Of a stretch of DNA of 64,000 bases, positions 15,887-26,004 are shown one piece after another (position 1 is the stretch's first letter; the number at the start of each line of letters is the position of its first letter). The stretch is from contig NZ_CP034157.1 in assembly GCF_003860565.1 (NCBI RefSeq), positions 2,232,001-2,296,000 on the forward strand, given 5' to 3'. Source of the stretch: Cloacibacterium normanense. Lineage in GTDB: Bacteria; Bacteroidota; Bacteroidia; Flavobacteriales; Weeksellaceae. Under the pieces are notes generated by a model. It worked only from the letters and a program-made list of their open reading frames with translations, was not told where the DNA came from and did no database searches. Both the position numbers and the translations under genes were made by a program.

Positions 15887-18277
15887 ATGATTGAAATAGA
15901 AGATATCGCTTTTGAAAATTTTTTAGACGAAAATTTTAGTATCGTGGCAAACGAAGAAAAACAAACCAAAGAAGAAAAAGCGCAAGAGATTTTCCCGATT
16001 CTACCTGTTAGAAATATGGTGATGTTTCCGAAAGTGGTTATCCCCATAACTGCGGGAAGAGAAAAGTCTATTAAATTATTAGAAGAAGCACAAAAAAATG
16101 GTCAACTAATCGGAATTTTGAGCCAAAAACTCTCTCAACAAGAAAATCCCACCGAAAAAGATCTTTACCAAATAGGAACTATTGCTAAAATCATAAAAAT
16201 CATCAAACTTCCTGATGGTAATATTTCTGCAATCACGAGAGGAGTTCAGCGTTTCAAAGTGAAAAATTTCATTGAAACCGAACCGTATTTCACCGCAGAA
16301 ATAGAAAAATTAAAGGATTCTTCTACCAAAAAGAAAGAAGAATATGAAGCTTTGATTGATAACATCAAGGATTTAGCAATTAAAATTATAGAAATAGACC
16401 CTAATATTCCTGGCGCAGCTAATTTTGCCATCAGAAATATTGAAGGACAAGAAGATTTACTGAATTTCATCTGCGTAAATGCAAATTTTTCTTCAGAAAA
16501 CAAACAAAAACTTCTGGAAGAAAAATCATTGATGAAGCGCGCAGAATTATGCTATGAACTGATGCATGATGATTTCAGAAGATTAGAATTGAAAAATCAA
16601 ATTCATCAAAAAACTTCTCGCGATTTAGACAAACAACAGAGAGAATATTTCCTGAGCCAACAAATTAAAACCATTCAGGAAGAATTAGGTGGTGGAACCG
16701 AGACCGATGTAGATGAACTAAAGAAAAAAGCAGAAAAAATTTCTTGGAAACCAGAAATTCAGGAACATTTCGAAAAAGAACTGAAAAGACTTCAGCGCCA
16801 TAATCCTAATTCGCCAGATTACAACGTACAGAGAAATTATCTAGATTTCTTCACAGATTTACCTTGGAATTCTTATTCTAAAGACATTTTTGATATTCCA
16901 AAAGCGGAAAAAATCTTAAATAAAGACCATTTCGGTTTAGAAGACATCAAAAAAAGAATTTTAGAACACATGGCAGTTCTGAAATTAAAAAACGACATGA
17001 AATCTCCTATTTTGTGTTTAGTTGGTCCTCCTGGAGTCGGTAAAACTTCCCTCGGAAAATCTATTGCAGATGCTCTTGGCAGAAAATATGTAAGAATGAG
17101 TTTAGGAGGTTTGCATGACGAATCAGAAATCCGTGGACACAGAAAAACTTACATCGGCGCAATGGCAGGAAGATTATTGCAAGCCATCAAAAAAGCAGGA
17201 ACATCTAATCCAGTTATCGTGTTAGACGAAATAGATAAACTTGGACAAGGAATTCACGGCGACCCTAGTTCTGCACTTTTGGAAGTTCTAGATCCAGAAC
17301 AAAACCACAGTTTTTATGATAATTTCTTAGAAATTGGGTACGATTTGTCAAAAGTAATGTTCATTGCTACAGCCAATTCGCTTTCTACCATTCAAACGCC
17401 ATTGTTAGACAGGATGGAAATTATTCAACTTTCGGGTTATACCATTGAAGAAAAAGTAGAAATTGCAAAACGCCATTTGATTAAAAAACAAATGGAAGAA
17501 ACTGGCCTACAAAAAGACGCTTATAAACTAGGAAATAAAGAAATTGCACACATAGTAGAAGCTTTCACCAGAGAAAGCGGTGTAAGAAATTTAGAAAAAC
17601 AAATCGCCAAAATTTCTCGTTGGGTTGCGCTACAAATTACCATGAATAAAGAATACGACCCGAAAATTTCTATTCAAAAAATTGATGAAATTTTAGGTGT
17701 TCCGATGTCTAAAAACTTCTCAGAAATGATGGATGTTCCAGGTGTAGTTACAGGCTTAGCTTGGACTTCGGTTGGCGGCGATATCTTATTCATAGAGAGC
17801 ATTTTAAGCAAAGGAAAAGGCAATCTTACCATGACGGGAAATCTAGGAAATGTGATGAAAGAATCTGCAACCATTTCGCTAGAATACATCAAAGCAAAAC
17901 ACGAAAGTTTAGGCATTTCTTTAGAAGATATTGAAAATAAAAACATCCACGTTCACGTTCCAGAAGGCGCCACTCCGAAAGATGGACCAAGTGCAGGAAT
18001 TGCAATGCTAACGAGTATGGTTTCTAGTTATTTGAATAAAAAAGTAAAACCACATTTAGCAATGACTGGCGAAATTACTTTAAGAGGAAAAGTGCTTCCA
18101 GTTGGTGGAATTAAAGAAAAATTGTTGGCCGCAGTAAGAGCCGAAATTAAGGAAGTAATTTTGTGTGAAGAAAACAGAAAAGACGTTTTAGAAATCAACC
18201 AAAATTATCTTAAAAATCTAAAAGTTCATTACGTGAAAACCATGAAAGAAGTGGTAGATTTGGCGATTGAAAAATAG
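15887..18277 (+). CDS. lon: ATP-dependent protease La (Lon)
   Basis: This 796-residue AAA+ serine protease degrades misfolded and regulatory proteins in the cytoplasm. In order it has an N-terminal LON substrate domain (about 38-230, starting [18 protein letters not shown]), the AAA module with Walker [14 protein letters not shown] near residue 385 and Walker [11 protein letters not shown] near 445, and the C-terminal protease domain with the Ser-Lys dyad in [11 protein letters not shown] and [13 protein letters not shown]. Length is normal. It appears monocistronic, with a sigma-54 type promoter upstream and a hairpin downstream, which suggests stress- or state-linked control rather than housekeeping expression. 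Confidence 0.97.
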   Translation: MIEIEDIAFENFLDENFSIVANEEKQTKEEKAQEIFPILPVRNMVMFPKVVIPITAGREKSIKLLEEAQKNGQLIGILSQKLSQQENPTEKDLYQIGTIAKIIKIIKLPDGNISAITRGVQRFKVKNFIETEPYFTAEIEKLKDSSTKKKEEYEALIDNIKDLAIKIIEIDPNIPGAANFAIRNIEGQEDLLNFICVNANFSSENKQKLLEEKSLMKRAELCYELMHDDFRRLELKNQIHQKTSRDLDKQQREYFLSQQIKTIQEELGGGTETDVDELKKKAEKISWKPEIQEHFEKELKRLQRHNPNSPDYNVQRNYLDFFTDLPWNSYSKDIFDIPKAEKILNKDHFGLEDIKKRILEHMAVLKLKNDMKSPILCLVGPPGVGKTSLGKSIADALGRKYVRMSLGGLHDESEIRGHRKTYIGAMAGRLLQAIKKAGTSNPVIVLDEIDKLGQGIHGDPSSALLEVLDPEQNHSFYDNFLEIGYDLSKVMFIATANSLSTIQTPLLDRMEIIQLSGYTIEEKVEIAKRHLIKKQMEETGLQKDAYKLGNKEIAHIVEAFTRESGVRNLEKQIAKISRWVALQITMNKEYDPKISIQKIDEILGVPMSKNFSEMMDVPGVVTGLAWTSVGGDILFIESILSKGKGNLTMTGNLGNVMKESATISLEYIKAKHESLGISLEDIENKNIHVHVPEGATPKDGPSAGIAMLTSMVSSYLNKKVKPHLAMTGEITLRGKVLPVGGIKEKLLAAVRAEIKEVILCEENRKDVLEINQNYLKNLKVHYVKTMKEVVDLAIEK

Positions 18278-18279
18278 AA

Positions 18280-18350
18280 TATTTTGCCACCAATTCACAA
18301 ATCATTTTTAATTTTATAAAAAATTGTGGATTCGTGGCAATATTTTTTTT
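18280..18350 (+). terminator. Large imperfect hairpin terminator after lon (repeat-like)
   Basis: Left arm elements TTGCCAC, CAATTCACAA and right arm elements TTGTGGATTCGTGGCAA can pair over about 20 bp with a few mismatches around an AT-rich loop, followed by eight or more T. The GTGGCAA/TTGCCAC arms look like a repeated intergenic element used as a terminator. Confidence 0.7.
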
Positions 18351-18376
18351 AATTTTGATATTATAAATTTCTAAAA

Positions 18377-18610
18377 ATGAGCACTGCTGAATTAAAATTA
18401 AATTTAATCAATCAAATTGCAGGTATTACTGATAAAGTAAGACTTAAAGAAATTATGCAATTACTTAAATTTCAAGCAGATGAGTCTCTTTACATTACTA
18501 ATAAAGAAGAAAAAGAGGCTGTAAAAGAAGCCCAAAATCAGATTAAAAACGGAGATGGAATTTCTAATGAAGATGTTCAAAAAGAAATTACATCATGGCT
18601 GGAGAAATAA
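18377..18610 (+). CDS. Antitoxin of a type II toxin-antitoxin pair (addiction-module component)
   Basis: This 77-residue acidic-basic helical protein has the layout of small addiction-module antitoxins. An N-terminal helical region precedes a C-terminal toxin-binding tail with IKNGDGISNEDVQKEITSWL. Its last 16 bp overlap the start of the RelE/ParE-like gene, the classic antitoxin-first coupled arrangement. Such antitoxins neutralise the toxin and repress their own operon. The specific family is not certain. Confidence 0.8.
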   Translation: MSTAELKLNLINQIAGITDKVRLKEIMQLLKFQADESLYITNKEEKEAVKEAQNQIKNGDGISNEDVQKEITSWLEK

Positions 18611-18891
18611 TTTGGTCACCTAAAGCAAAATCTGAACTTATAGAAATTCTTGAATATTGGGTAAACAGAAATAAATCAAACATTTACAGTTTAAAACTCA
18701 ATCAATTAATCCAAGAACAACTCATTTTTATTTTAGAATTCCCAAAAATTGGTAGAAAAACGGATATCAAAAACGTTTATGTTAAAATTATCAGAGATTA
18801 TCTACTTTATTATGAAATAGAAAAAGGAAATCTTCATGTTTTGACAATAAGACACGGAAAAAAGAATCCTAAAACTTTAGCTTTGAAATAA
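18595..18891 (+). CDS. RelE/ParE family toxin
   Basis: This 98-residue basic protein has the RelE/ParE pattern: an N-terminal strand and helix (IIWSPKAKSELIEILEYW), a middle segment with FPKIGRKTD, then strands VKIIRDYLLYYEIEKGNLHV and a terminal LTIRHGKKNPKTL. The RDYLLYYEI strand and the IRHG terminal are typical of ParE-like members that act on gyrase or, as RelE, on ribosome-bound mRNA. The target cannot be told from sequence. It overlaps the antitoxin gene by 16 bp and is followed by a terminator. Confidence 0.88.
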   Translation: MAGEIIWSPKAKSELIEILEYWVNRNKSNIYSLKLNQLIQEQLIFILEFPKIGRKTDIKNVYVKIIRDYLLYYEIEKGNLHVLTIRHGKKNPKTLALK

Positions 18892-18926
18892 AATCAGATA
18901 GATTTTAAAAAAACTTAAATGATAAG

Positions 18927-18955
18927 ACCCGCAAATTTGCGGGTTGTTTTTTTTT
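18927..18955 (+). terminator. Intrinsic terminator after the toxin-antitoxin operon
   Basis: A perfect 18-bp palindrome (ACCCGCAAATTTGCGGGT) is followed by TG and nine T. It lies 36 bp after the toxin stop. Confidence 0.9.
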
Positions 18956-19082
18956 ACAAAATTCTGAAATTCTGCAACTTATATTGCAAACCAAGTTTAC
19001 AAAAACAAAAAATCGCTTTTACAAACTTTACAAGAATCTTGTGCTCAATTTTGAGGAAGTCTAACTACAAAAACCTTAAACA

Positions 19083-20012
19083 ATGAACACAAAATTTCAA
19101 AAACTAGTTTTCGCAACCTTTATTTTAGCAGGATTATTTTCTTGTCAAAAATCAGAAAGTGTAGATTCTCAATACGAAAGTGCTGTTGCAACCGCAGACT
19201 CTACTACTATTCAAAAAGATGAAGTTTCTTACGCCGCTTCTCAACAAATTCTAGACAAAAAATTTGTAAAAACTGCAGAAGTCAGCATGGAAGTAAAAGA
19301 TGTTTATGAAGCCACAGTACATATAGAAAATGCACTGAAAAATCTCGGCGGATTTGTTACCAAAAGCGAATTACAAAGTCAAGTTATCGAAGAAGAAACC
19401 TATAACACTTCTGACCAAAATGCGGTTTTACTCAGAAAATTTAACTCTTACAATAAGATGCAAGTAAGAGTTCCTTCGGAAAAATTAGGCGCATTTCTCA
19501 CTTCTGTAAATGACCGAAAATTTTTCTTGAACACCAGAATTATTTCGGCTGAAGATGTTACCAACAATGCAAAAATTGCAGAACTTGAATTGAAAAAAAT
19601 CAATAAAACGGGCGAAGTGATTTCTCAAATGAAAAACAATGAAAAGAAAGCAAACCTCACCGAAGAAAACGAAGAGAAAAACAACACCCAACAAATTGAA
19701 AATCTGAATCTTGCAGATAATATCAAATACAGTACTGTAGACATTTACATTAAAGAACCAAAAGTAAGAATTGCGGAAATTGCCATTACTAACACCCAAT
19801 TTTACGACAATAAATACCAAGTCAATTTCTTCTATGAAGCAAAATCTTCTCTACTTAACGGATTTTATTTCGTTCAAAAATTTTTCGTTTTCTTACTGAA
19901 TTTTTGGCCTTTATTCGTGGGAATTTTAATCGTAATTTATTTTGTAAAGTATAACCTTACGACTATTATCTTCTCGAAAAAAATTTCAAAATCTGAGAAT
20001 GTCGAAAAGTGA
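19083..20012 (+). CDS. DUF4349 domain-containing lipoprotein
   Basis: This 309-residue protein has a lipoprotein signal (lipobox ILAGLFSC at about 15-22). The DUF4349 region starts at the KKFVKTAEVSMEVKDVYEAT segment (about 60-80) and includes GGFVTKSELQ and MQVRVPSEKLGAFL. A Lys/Glu-rich coiled region follows at about 170-205. A C-terminal membrane helix (LLNFWPLFVGILIVIYFVKY, about 276-295) ends the protein. The family is common in cell envelopes but its function is not known. The gene ends 3 bp from the end of the convergent membrane-protein gene. Confidence 0.87.
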   Translation: MNTKFQKLVFATFILAGLFSCQKSESVDSQYESAVATADSTTIQKDEVSYAASQQILDKKFVKTAEVSMEVKDVYEATVHIENALKNLGGFVTKSELQSQVIEEETYNTSDQNAVLLRKFNSYNKMQVRVPSEKLGAFLTSVNDRKFFLNTRIISAEDVTNNAKIAELELKKINKTGEVISQMKNNEKKANLTEENEEKNNTQQIENLNLADNIKYSTVDIYIKEPKVRIAEIAITNTQFYDNKYQVNFFYEAKSSLLNGFYFVQKFFVFLLNFWPLFVGILIVIYFVKYNLTTIIFSKKISKSENVEK

Positions 20013-20014
20013 TA

Positions 20015-20467
20015 CTAATGAATGTTTTCTGTAATTTTAGGAACCCAAATTATTAAGATTTGATAAAAGACAATCATCACTAAAAAGAAAGCAAAAGCAT
20101 ATTCTTTTAGTTTTTTGAAATGAGTATATAAGTGTTGTAATCCTTTATTTTCATTATTATTCTCCTTGAAATTTTTCATTCTAAACTCCATAATTTTTCT
20201 CATGAAAAATAAAATGGGAACTGCAAAAGAAAACATTAAAATCAATGCAAACTTGAAAGCTGGAAATTCTTGCTGAAAATTTTCAAAAAATAAAAAACAC
20301 AAAACAGTCAAAAAAAGTAAGCCTAGAGAAAGATAGAAATAATTTTTTTTGAAGTCAATCAATCTTGTAAAATAGGAAAAAGAGGTAAAACCTAAAGAGA
20401 TTACTGTAAAAGATAAAAGTATTTGAAAAATCACGTTATTAATTTCCTCAAAGATAACAAAATTCAT
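20015..20467 (-). CDS. Hypothetical four-helix membrane protein
   Basis: This 150-residue protein has four clear membrane segments (about residues 10-32, 42-60, 70-88 and 128-145) with a basic cytosolic stretch EFRMKNFKENNNENK between helices 3 and 4. No family was recognised. It is convergent with the DUF4349 gene, the two stops being 3 bp apart. Aromatic-rich helices and a coherent topology support a real gene. Confidence 0.6.
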   Translation of the reverse strand: MNFVIFEEINNVIFQILLSFTVISLGFTSFSYFTRLIDFKKNYFYLSLGLLFLTVLCFLFFENFQQEFPAFKFALILMFSFAVPILFFMRKIMEFRMKNFKENNNENKGLQHLYTHFKKLKEYAFAFFLVMIVFYQILIIWVPKITENIH

Positions 20468-20475
20468 AAAATCTT

Positions 20476-20501
20476 AAAGCCCTGAAATTTTTCAGGGCTT
20501 T
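20476..20501 (+). terminator. Hairpin with T-rich tail upstream of pgi
   Basis: The arms AAAGCCCTGAA and TTCAGGGCTTT (11 bp, loop ATTT) are followed on the plus strand by TATTTTT. It would stop plus-strand readthrough from the DUF4349 gene, which lacks any terminator of its own before the antisense membrane-protein gene. Confidence 0.7.
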
Positions 20502-20511
20502 TATTTTTCCG

Positions 20512-20535
20512 TAAATTTGCACGGACTTTGTCCGT
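20512..20535 (+). promoter_or_regulatory. pgi promoter-like -7 box and start-site hairpin
   Basis: TAAATTTG (20512-20519) fits TAnnTTTG and is followed by the inverted repeat ACGGAC-TTT-GTCCGT (20521-20535) close to the expected start site. No -33 TTG is seen, because the preceding terminator occupies that place. Confidence 0.4.
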
Positions 20536-20593
20536 TTTATGAAGATGAATAAAACTGTAAATTTTAGTTGTTAAACCTTAAACCAAAAGAATT

Positions 20594-22234
20594 ATGTTAC
20601 CAAAAATAAATCCAGAAAACACACAAGCTTGGAAATCACTCAACGAACATTTTGCACAAAATGATTTTGACCTAAGAACACTTTTTCAAGAAAACACTGA
20701 TCGTTTCCAACAGTTTTCAGTAAAAAAAGAAAATTATCTTTTTGATTTTTCTAAAAATTTAATTGACCAAAAAGCATTTGATTTATTGCTTCAATTGGCA
20801 GAAGAAACACAATTGAAAGCTGCCATCAATGCTATGTTTTCTGGCGAAAAAATAAATGAAACCGAAAAAAGAGCAGTTCTTCACACTGCTTTGAGAGATT
20901 TTTCTGACAAAGAAATTCTTGTAGACGGCGAAAACATAAAACCAGGAATTAAAAAAGTTCTTAACCACATGAAAGCTTTCTCCGAAAAAGTAATTTCTGG
21001 AGCGCACAAAGGTTTCAGCGGAAAAGAAATTACTGATGTAGTAAACATCGGAATTGGTGGTTCAGATTTAGGACCTGTAATGGTAGTTTCGGCGCTTAAA
21101 CACTTCAAAACCAGATTAAATGTACATTTCGTTTCAAACGTAGACGGAAATCACATGGCAGAAGTAGTGAAAAACTTAAATCCAGAGACTACACTTTTCA
21201 TCGTAGCTTCTAAAACGTTTACCACTCAAGAAACTATGACCAATGCAAATTCCGCAAAATCTTGGTTCTTAAAAGCTGGAAAAGAAGAAGATGTAGCGAA
21301 ACACTTTGTAGCTTTATCTACTAATATTCAAGCAGTTAAAGCATTCGGAATTGCAGAAGAAAACATTTTCGAGTTCTGGGATTGGGTTGGCGGAAGATAT
21401 TCACTTTGGAGCGCTATTGGTTTAAGCATCGTTCTAGCGGTAGGTTATGAAAATTTTGAAAATTTATTGAAAGGAGCTTACGAAACCGATGTGCATTTCC
21501 AAACGGCAGATTTCAAAGAAAACATTCCTGTTTTAATGGGACTTTTGGGAATTTGGTACAGAAATTTCTTTGACGCAAGTTCTTATGCTATTTTACCGTA
21601 CTCTCAATATTTAGATAGATTTGCAGCGTATCTTCAACAAGGAGATATGGAATCTAACGGAAAATCAGTAGACAGAAATGGGGAATATGTAACTTATCAA
21701 ACTGGCCCAATTATTTGGGGAGAACCAGGAACGAATGGTCAACATGCTTTCTATCAATTGATTCACCAAGGAACAGAACTCATTCCTGCAGATTTTATCG
21801 CTTATGTAAAATCTTGCAACAAAGTTTCTGACCATCAAGAAAAACTATTGGCGAACTTTTTCGCTCAAACTGAGGCACTTGCATTCGGAAAAAGCGAAGA
21901 CGAAGCAAGAGCAGAATTGGTAAAAGAAGGAAAATCTGAAGAAGAAATTGAAAAATTAGTAAAATTCAAAACCTTCATGGGAAATACACCTACTAATTCA
22001 TTCTTTATCAATGAACTAACTCCATTTTCACTAGGACAACTCATCGCACTTTATGAACACAAAATCTTCGTACAAGGTGTGATTTGGAACGTGTTTAGTT
22101 TTGACCAATTTGGTGTAGAATTAGGAAAAGTGTTAGCAGGAAAAATTTTACCAGAACTTACTGATAATGAGAAAGTAAGCTCTCACGATTCTTCTACTAA
22201 TGGTTTGATTAATTACTTCAAAGAAAATAAGTAA
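20594..22234 (+). CDS. pgi: Glucose-6-phosphate isomerase
   Basis: This 546-residue enzyme interconverts glucose-6-phosphate and fructose-6-phosphate in glycolysis and gluconeogenesis. Family signatures are clear: [15 protein letters not shown] near residue 150, the signature [17 protein letters not shown] near 260-280, [13 protein letters not shown] near 350, and the catalytic region [18 protein letters not shown] near 378-395. Length is typical of the long bacterial/eukaryotic form. folD starts 38 bp downstream, so pgi-folD-queE may be one transcript. Confidence 0.97.
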   Translation: MLPKINPENTQAWKSLNEHFAQNDFDLRTLFQENTDRFQQFSVKKENYLFDFSKNLIDQKAFDLLLQLAEETQLKAAINAMFSGEKINETEKRAVLHTALRDFSDKEILVDGENIKPGIKKVLNHMKAFSEKVISGAHKGFSGKEITDVVNIGIGGSDLGPVMVVSALKHFKTRLNVHFVSNVDGNHMAEVVKNLNPETTLFIVASKTFTTQETMTNANSAKSWFLKAGKEEDVAKHFVALSTNIQAVKAFGIAEENIFEFWDWVGGRYSLWSAIGLSIVLAVGYENFENLLKGAYETDVHFQTADFKENIPVLMGLLGIWYRNFFDASSYAILPYSQYLDRFAAYLQQGDMESNGKSVDRNGEYVTYQTGPIIWGEPGTNGQHAFYQLIHQGTELIPADFIAYVKSCNKVSDHQEKLLANFFAQTEALAFGKSEDEARAELVKEGKSEEEIEKLVKFKTFMGNTPTNSFFINELTPFSLGQLIALYEHKIFVQGVIWNVFSFDQFGVELGKVLAGKILPELTDNEKVSSHDSSTNGLINYFKENK

Positions 22235-22272
22235 ATTTGAAAAATAAATCTAAAAAAAAATAAAAAGTAAAA

Positions 22273-23157
22273 ATGGCTCAAATCTTAGACGGACTAAAAA
22301 TTTCTAACGAAATAAAGCAGGAAATAAAAACCGAAGTTGATAAAATAAAAGCTTCTGGAAAAAGAATTCCTCATTTGTCTGCAATTTTAGTTGGAAACAA
22401 CGGCGCTAGCAAAGCGTATGTAAACAGTAAAGTGAAAGACTGTGCAGAAGTAGGCTTCGAATCTTCTTTGTATAAATTTCCTAGCACGGCTTCGGAAGCA
22501 GAACTTTTAGAAAAAATTGAAGAGCTAAATAACGACCCAAATGTAGATGGTTTCATCGTGCAATTGCCTCTTCCTAAGCAAATGGATCAGGAAAAAATTA
22601 TTATGGCAATTAATCCTAGAAAAGACGTAGATGGTTTTCACCCAGAAAATTTTGGAAGAATGGCATTAGAAATGGATACTTTTTTGCCCGCAACTCCGTT
22701 TGGAATTTTAACTCTTTTAGAAAGATACAATATTGAGACCAAAGGAAAACACTGTGTAATCATCGGCAGAAGTAGAATTGTAGGAAGACCAATGTCTATT
22801 TTGATGGGAAGAAAAGATTTCCCTGGAAATTCTACCGTTACACTTACGCACAGTTATACTCCTCATATAGAAGAATTTACAAAAAATGCAGATATTGTAA
22901 TTACAGCACTAGGCGACCCTCATTTCTTAAAAGGAGAAATGATAAAAGACGGTGCAGTAGTAATAGATGTAGGAATTACAAGAGTAGAAGATAATACCGA
23001 AAAAGGATATCATTTGGCAGGAGATGTAGATTTTGACAGTTGTGCAGAAAAAGCAAGTTGGATTACGCCAGTTCCAGGAGGAGTAGGACCAATGACCAGA
23101 GCAATGCTGATGAAAAATACACTTTTAGCGTATAAACATACAATTTATAAAGATTAA
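22273..23157 (+). CDS. folD: Bifunctional methylene-THF dehydrogenase/cyclohydrolase
   Basis: This 294-residue enzyme converts 5,10-methylene-THF to 10-formyl-THF in one-carbon metabolism, using NADP(H). It has the active-site motif VGNNGASKAYVNSKVKDC (Tyr and Lys near residues 50-57), VDGFIVQLPLPKQ near 98-110, the cofactor-binding GRSRIVGRPMSILM near 172-185, and the C-terminal signature PVPGGVGPMTRAML. It is followed after 3 bp by queE, so the two are translationally close; queE makes a folate-like pterin, but the link may be only operon packing. Confidence 0.97.
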   Translation: MAQILDGLKISNEIKQEIKTEVDKIKASGKRIPHLSAILVGNNGASKAYVNSKVKDCAEVGFESSLYKFPSTASEAELLEKIEELNNDPNVDGFIVQLPLPKQMDQEKIIMAINPRKDVDGFHPENFGRMALEMDTFLPATPFGILTLLERYNIETKGKHCVIIGRSRIVGRPMSILMGRKDFPGNSTVTLTHSYTPHIEEFTKNADIVITALGDPHFLKGEMIKDGAVVIDVGITRVEDNTEKGYHLAGDVDFDSCAEKASWITPVPGGVGPMTRAMLMKNTLLAYKHTIYKD

Positions 23158-23160
23158 GAA

Positions 23161-23790
23161 TTGGATTTAACAGAAGAAATATTATTAAAAGAAGGAAAAA
23201 TGCTCCCAGTGATGGAGCATTTTTATACTTTACAAGGAGAAGGTCACCACACTGGAAAAGCTGCTTATTTTATAAGATTGGGCGGTTGTGATGTAGGTTG
23301 TCATTGGTGTGATGTGAAGGAAAGTTGGGATCCAGAATTACATCCTTTGATGGATACCGTAGAAATTGCAGAAATTGCAGCAAGCTATTGTAAAACCATT
23401 GTTCTAACAGGTGGAGAACCACTGATGTGGAATTTAGAAATTTTGACCAAAAGATTAAAAGAATTGGGTTGTCAAATTCACATCGAAACTTCTGGAGCTT
23501 ATGATATGAGCGGAACACTTGATTGGATTACGCTTTCTCCTAAGAAAACAGGCTTACCAAAAGAAGGAATTTACAAAGTAGCTAATGAATTGAAAATCAT
23601 AGTTTTTAACAACCACGACTTCACCTTCGCTGAAGAACAAGCTGCAAAAGTTTCTGAAAATTGTAAACTGTATCTACAAAGTGAATGGAGCAAAAGAAAC
23701 GAAATGTATCCTAAGATTACCGATTTTATTTTGGCAAATCCTAAATGGCAAGCTTCGGTACAAACACATAAATATCTTAATATTCCATAA
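23161..23790 (+). CDS. queE: 7-carboxy-7-deazaguanine synthase (radical SAM)
   Basis: This 209-residue radical SAM enzyme makes 7-carboxy-7-deazaguanine for queuosine. The cluster motif C-x3-C-x2-C is in GGCDVGCHWCDVKESW near residues 42-55, preceded by FYTLQGEGHHTGKAAYFIRL. GGEPLMW marks the SAM-binding strand. The start is uncertain: TTG at 23161 lies 3 bp after the folD stop and gives the N-terminal extension I expect in flavobacterial homologues, while ATG at 23200 (MLPVMEH) is the first ATG. Confidence 0.94.
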   Translation: MDLTEEILLKEGKMLPVMEHFYTLQGEGHHTGKAAYFIRLGGCDVGCHWCDVKESWDPELHPLMDTVEIAEIAASYCKTIVLTGGEPLMWNLEILTKRLKELGCQIHIETSGAYDMSGTLDWITLSPKKTGLPKEGIYKVANELKIIVFNNHDFTFAEEQAAKVSENCKLYLQSEWSKRNEMYPKITDFILANPKWQASVQTHKYLNIP

Positions 23791-23827
23791 AATTTAGCAA
23801 CTTTGTAAGGACTTTATTTTCTAAAAC

Positions 23828-25195
23828 ATGCAGAAATTAAGATACTCTAGATATTTTAAAAGCGCTATCATCATCCTCGATATTTTAATCGTGGCTGCTG
23901 TTTTTGTGTTCTTTTTTCTGATGAAACACGAATATGTTTTAGAAAAAGCTAGAACAGAAGAAAACGTTTTGTCACTTCTGCTATTAAGTCTTTTTTGGAT
24001 TCTTTTAAGTGGAAGAACAAAATTATATTCTATTCCCAGAAACCTTACGTACACACTTTATGTAGAGCGTATTGTTACTCATATTTTTATCTTTTTATTG
24101 GGAATTGTACTTTTAGCCAGAGTGAGTAATAATGAATTTTTGAAGTATGAAAGATTCTGGATTACGTTTACGCTTTTCATTATTTTATTTTTAGTTAAGT
24201 CATTCATTTTCTTTACCTTAAAGTACATTAGAGCACAAGGTGGAAACTACAGAAATGTAATGTTTATCGCAGAAAATTCATCTTCTGAAATTTTAAAAGA
24301 TATTGTTACGCAACGTAAAGATTATGGTTACAGAGTTTATGAATTCCCCAATGAAGAAATTAACATTTCGGAGCTTCAAAATTTTTGGAGAGAAAAAGAA
24401 ATCCATACCGTTTTTATTCCTACTCAAAATCATTTAAGTAAAAAACTGCTTGAAGAAATCAATAGAGAAGCAGAAAATGATAAGATTAAAATTTCATTAA
24501 TTCCAAGTGCTATTCAAAATGAGTTTTTCCAGTATGATTTGGGATATATAGAAACTCAACCGATTTTAACGCCTTCGAAATTTCCTTTGCATTATTATAG
24601 TAATGCGATTATCAAGAGAAGTTTTGATATTTTATTCTCGCTTTTGGTTTTAATTTTTATTGCGACTTGGCTATTTCCTATCATTGCTATATTAATTAAA
24701 TTAGACAGTAAAGGCAGTGTATTCTTTAAACAAAAAAGATATGGATTTCATGATGAAGTTTTTGAATGTCTCAAATTCAGAACTATGATTGAAAATGAAG
24801 AATCTGCGACCAAAACTACTTCACAAAACGATAGCAGAATAACAAAAATTGGTAGATTTTTAAGAAAAACCAGTTTAGACGAAATGCCTCAATTCATTAA
24901 TGTTTTAAGAGGAGATATGTCTGTAGTAGGACCTAGACCTCACATGTTATTAATTGATGAATTTTACAAGGCAAAAATTGGTAGATATTCGGTGAGAAGC
25001 TTGGTAAAACCTGGCATTACGGGACTTGCACAAGTAAGCGGTTTGCGTGGTGACACTGGCGAAATGGAAATAGAAATGAAAAAGAGAATTTTGGCAGATT
25101 CATTCTATGTAAAAAATTGGAGCCTTACTCTAGACATTGTTATCATCCTGAAAACCATCTTATTAGTAATAAAAGGCGACCAAAAAGCCATTTAG
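23828..25195 (+). CDS. Polyprenyl-phosphate sugar-1-phosphate transferase (exopolysaccharide initiator)
   Basis: This 455-residue protein has four N-terminal membrane helices (about 12-130), a central cytosolic CoA-binding-like domain (about 135-245), a fifth membrane stretch (DILFSLLVLIFIATWLFPII), and the catalytic bacterial sugar transferase domain with KQKRYGFHDEVFECLKFRTM, then TSLDEMPQFINVLRGDMSVV, GPRPHM and KPGITGLAQVSGLRG. It transfers a sugar-1-phosphate onto undecaprenyl phosphate, the first step in building an exopolysaccharide or O-unit. No other polysaccharide genes flank it here; the flippase and GT4 set is at 5-9 kb. Confidence 0.93.
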   Translation: MQKLRYSRYFKSAIIILDILIVAAVFVFFFLMKHEYVLEKARTEENVLSLLLLSLFWILLSGRTKLYSIPRNLTYTLYVERIVTHIFIFLLGIVLLARVSNNEFLKYERFWITFTLFIILFLVKSFIFFTLKYIRAQGGNYRNVMFIAENSSSEILKDIVTQRKDYGYRVYEFPNEEINISELQNFWREKEIHTVFIPTQNHLSKKLLEEINREAENDKIKISLIPSAIQNEFFQYDLGYIETQPILTPSKFPLHYYSNAIIKRSFDILFSLLVLIFIATWLFPIIAILIKLDSKGSVFFKQKRYGFHDEVFECLKFRTMIENEESATKTTSQNDSRITKIGRFLRKTSLDEMPQFINVLRGDMSVVGPRPHMLLIDEFYKAKIGRYSVRSLVKPGITGLAQVSGLRGDTGEMEIEMKKRILADSFYVKNWSLTLDIVIILKTILLVIKGDQKAI

Positions 25196-25254
25196 AACAA
25201 TAAATTGAAATTCTATAAAATTATTAAACCTAAAAAATGTAACTTCGCACGGTT

Positions 25255-26004
25255 ATGTTAAAACTTTTAAGCGCAATAGGACAATACTTTTTACTATTAG
25301 GAAAAGTAATTCAAAAACCTCAAAAAAGGCAAGTTTTTTTTAAACTTCTCATGAGAGAAATCAATGACTTGGGAGTAAATTCTTTTGGACTCACTTTATT
25401 TACCTCAATATTTGTAGGAGCTGTAATCGCAATACAGATGTATAATAATTTTAGAAATTCTTCTATACCCATTCCCGCTCCTTTTATTGGTTATGCTACC
25501 AAAGTTGTTTTAATTCTAGAATTTGCCCCTACAATTATTTCTGTAATTCTAGCCGGTAAAGTAGGCTCTTATATTACTTCGAGTATTGGAACAATGAGAG
25601 TTACAGAGCAAATAGACGCTTTAGATATTATGGGAGTAAATTCTGCAAATTTCTTGATTTTACCAAAAATTTTAGCAAGTGTAATTTTCAATCCATTGTT
25701 AATTGCTATAAGTATGGTTTTCGGAATATGGGGAGGTCATCTTGCAGGTATTGCGACAGGAAATTGGTCTAGAGCAGACTATATTTCAGGAATTCAAATG
25801 TATATGCCACCATTTTATATTTGGTATGCATTTTTAAAAACAGCTGTATTTGCATTTCTTATTGCTACCATCCCTGCTTTTTTTGGCTATAAAGTAAGTG
25901 GAGGATCTTTAGAAGTAGGTAGGGCAAGTACACAAGCTGTAGTTTGGACTATAGTAGCCATCATCATTGCTAACTTAGTATTAACACAAATGTTCTTAAG
26001 CTAA
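25255..26004 (+). CDS. mlaE: MlaE family ABC transporter permease
   Basis: This 249-residue permease has about five or six membrane helices and the MlaE pattern: INDLGVNSFGLTLFTSIFVG, then APTIISVILAGKVGSYITSS with RVTEQIDALDIMGVNSANFL, the conserved stretch contacting the ATPase. With the ATPase next door it moves phospholipids across the inner membrane for outer-membrane lipid homeostasis. Its stop codon overlaps the start of the ATPase gene (TAATG), so the two are translationally coupled. Confidence 0.95.
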   Translation: MLKLLSAIGQYFLLLGKVIQKPQKRQVFFKLLMREINDLGVNSFGLTLFTSIFVGAVIAIQMYNNFRNSSIPIPAPFIGYATKVVLILEFAPTIISVILAGKVGSYITSSIGTMRVTEQIDALDIMGVNSANFLILPKILASVIFNPLLIAISMVFGIWGGHLAGIATGNWSRADYISGIQMYMPPFYIWYAFLKTAVFAFLIATIPAFFGYKVSGGSLEVGRASTQAVVWTIVAIIIANLVLTQMFLS

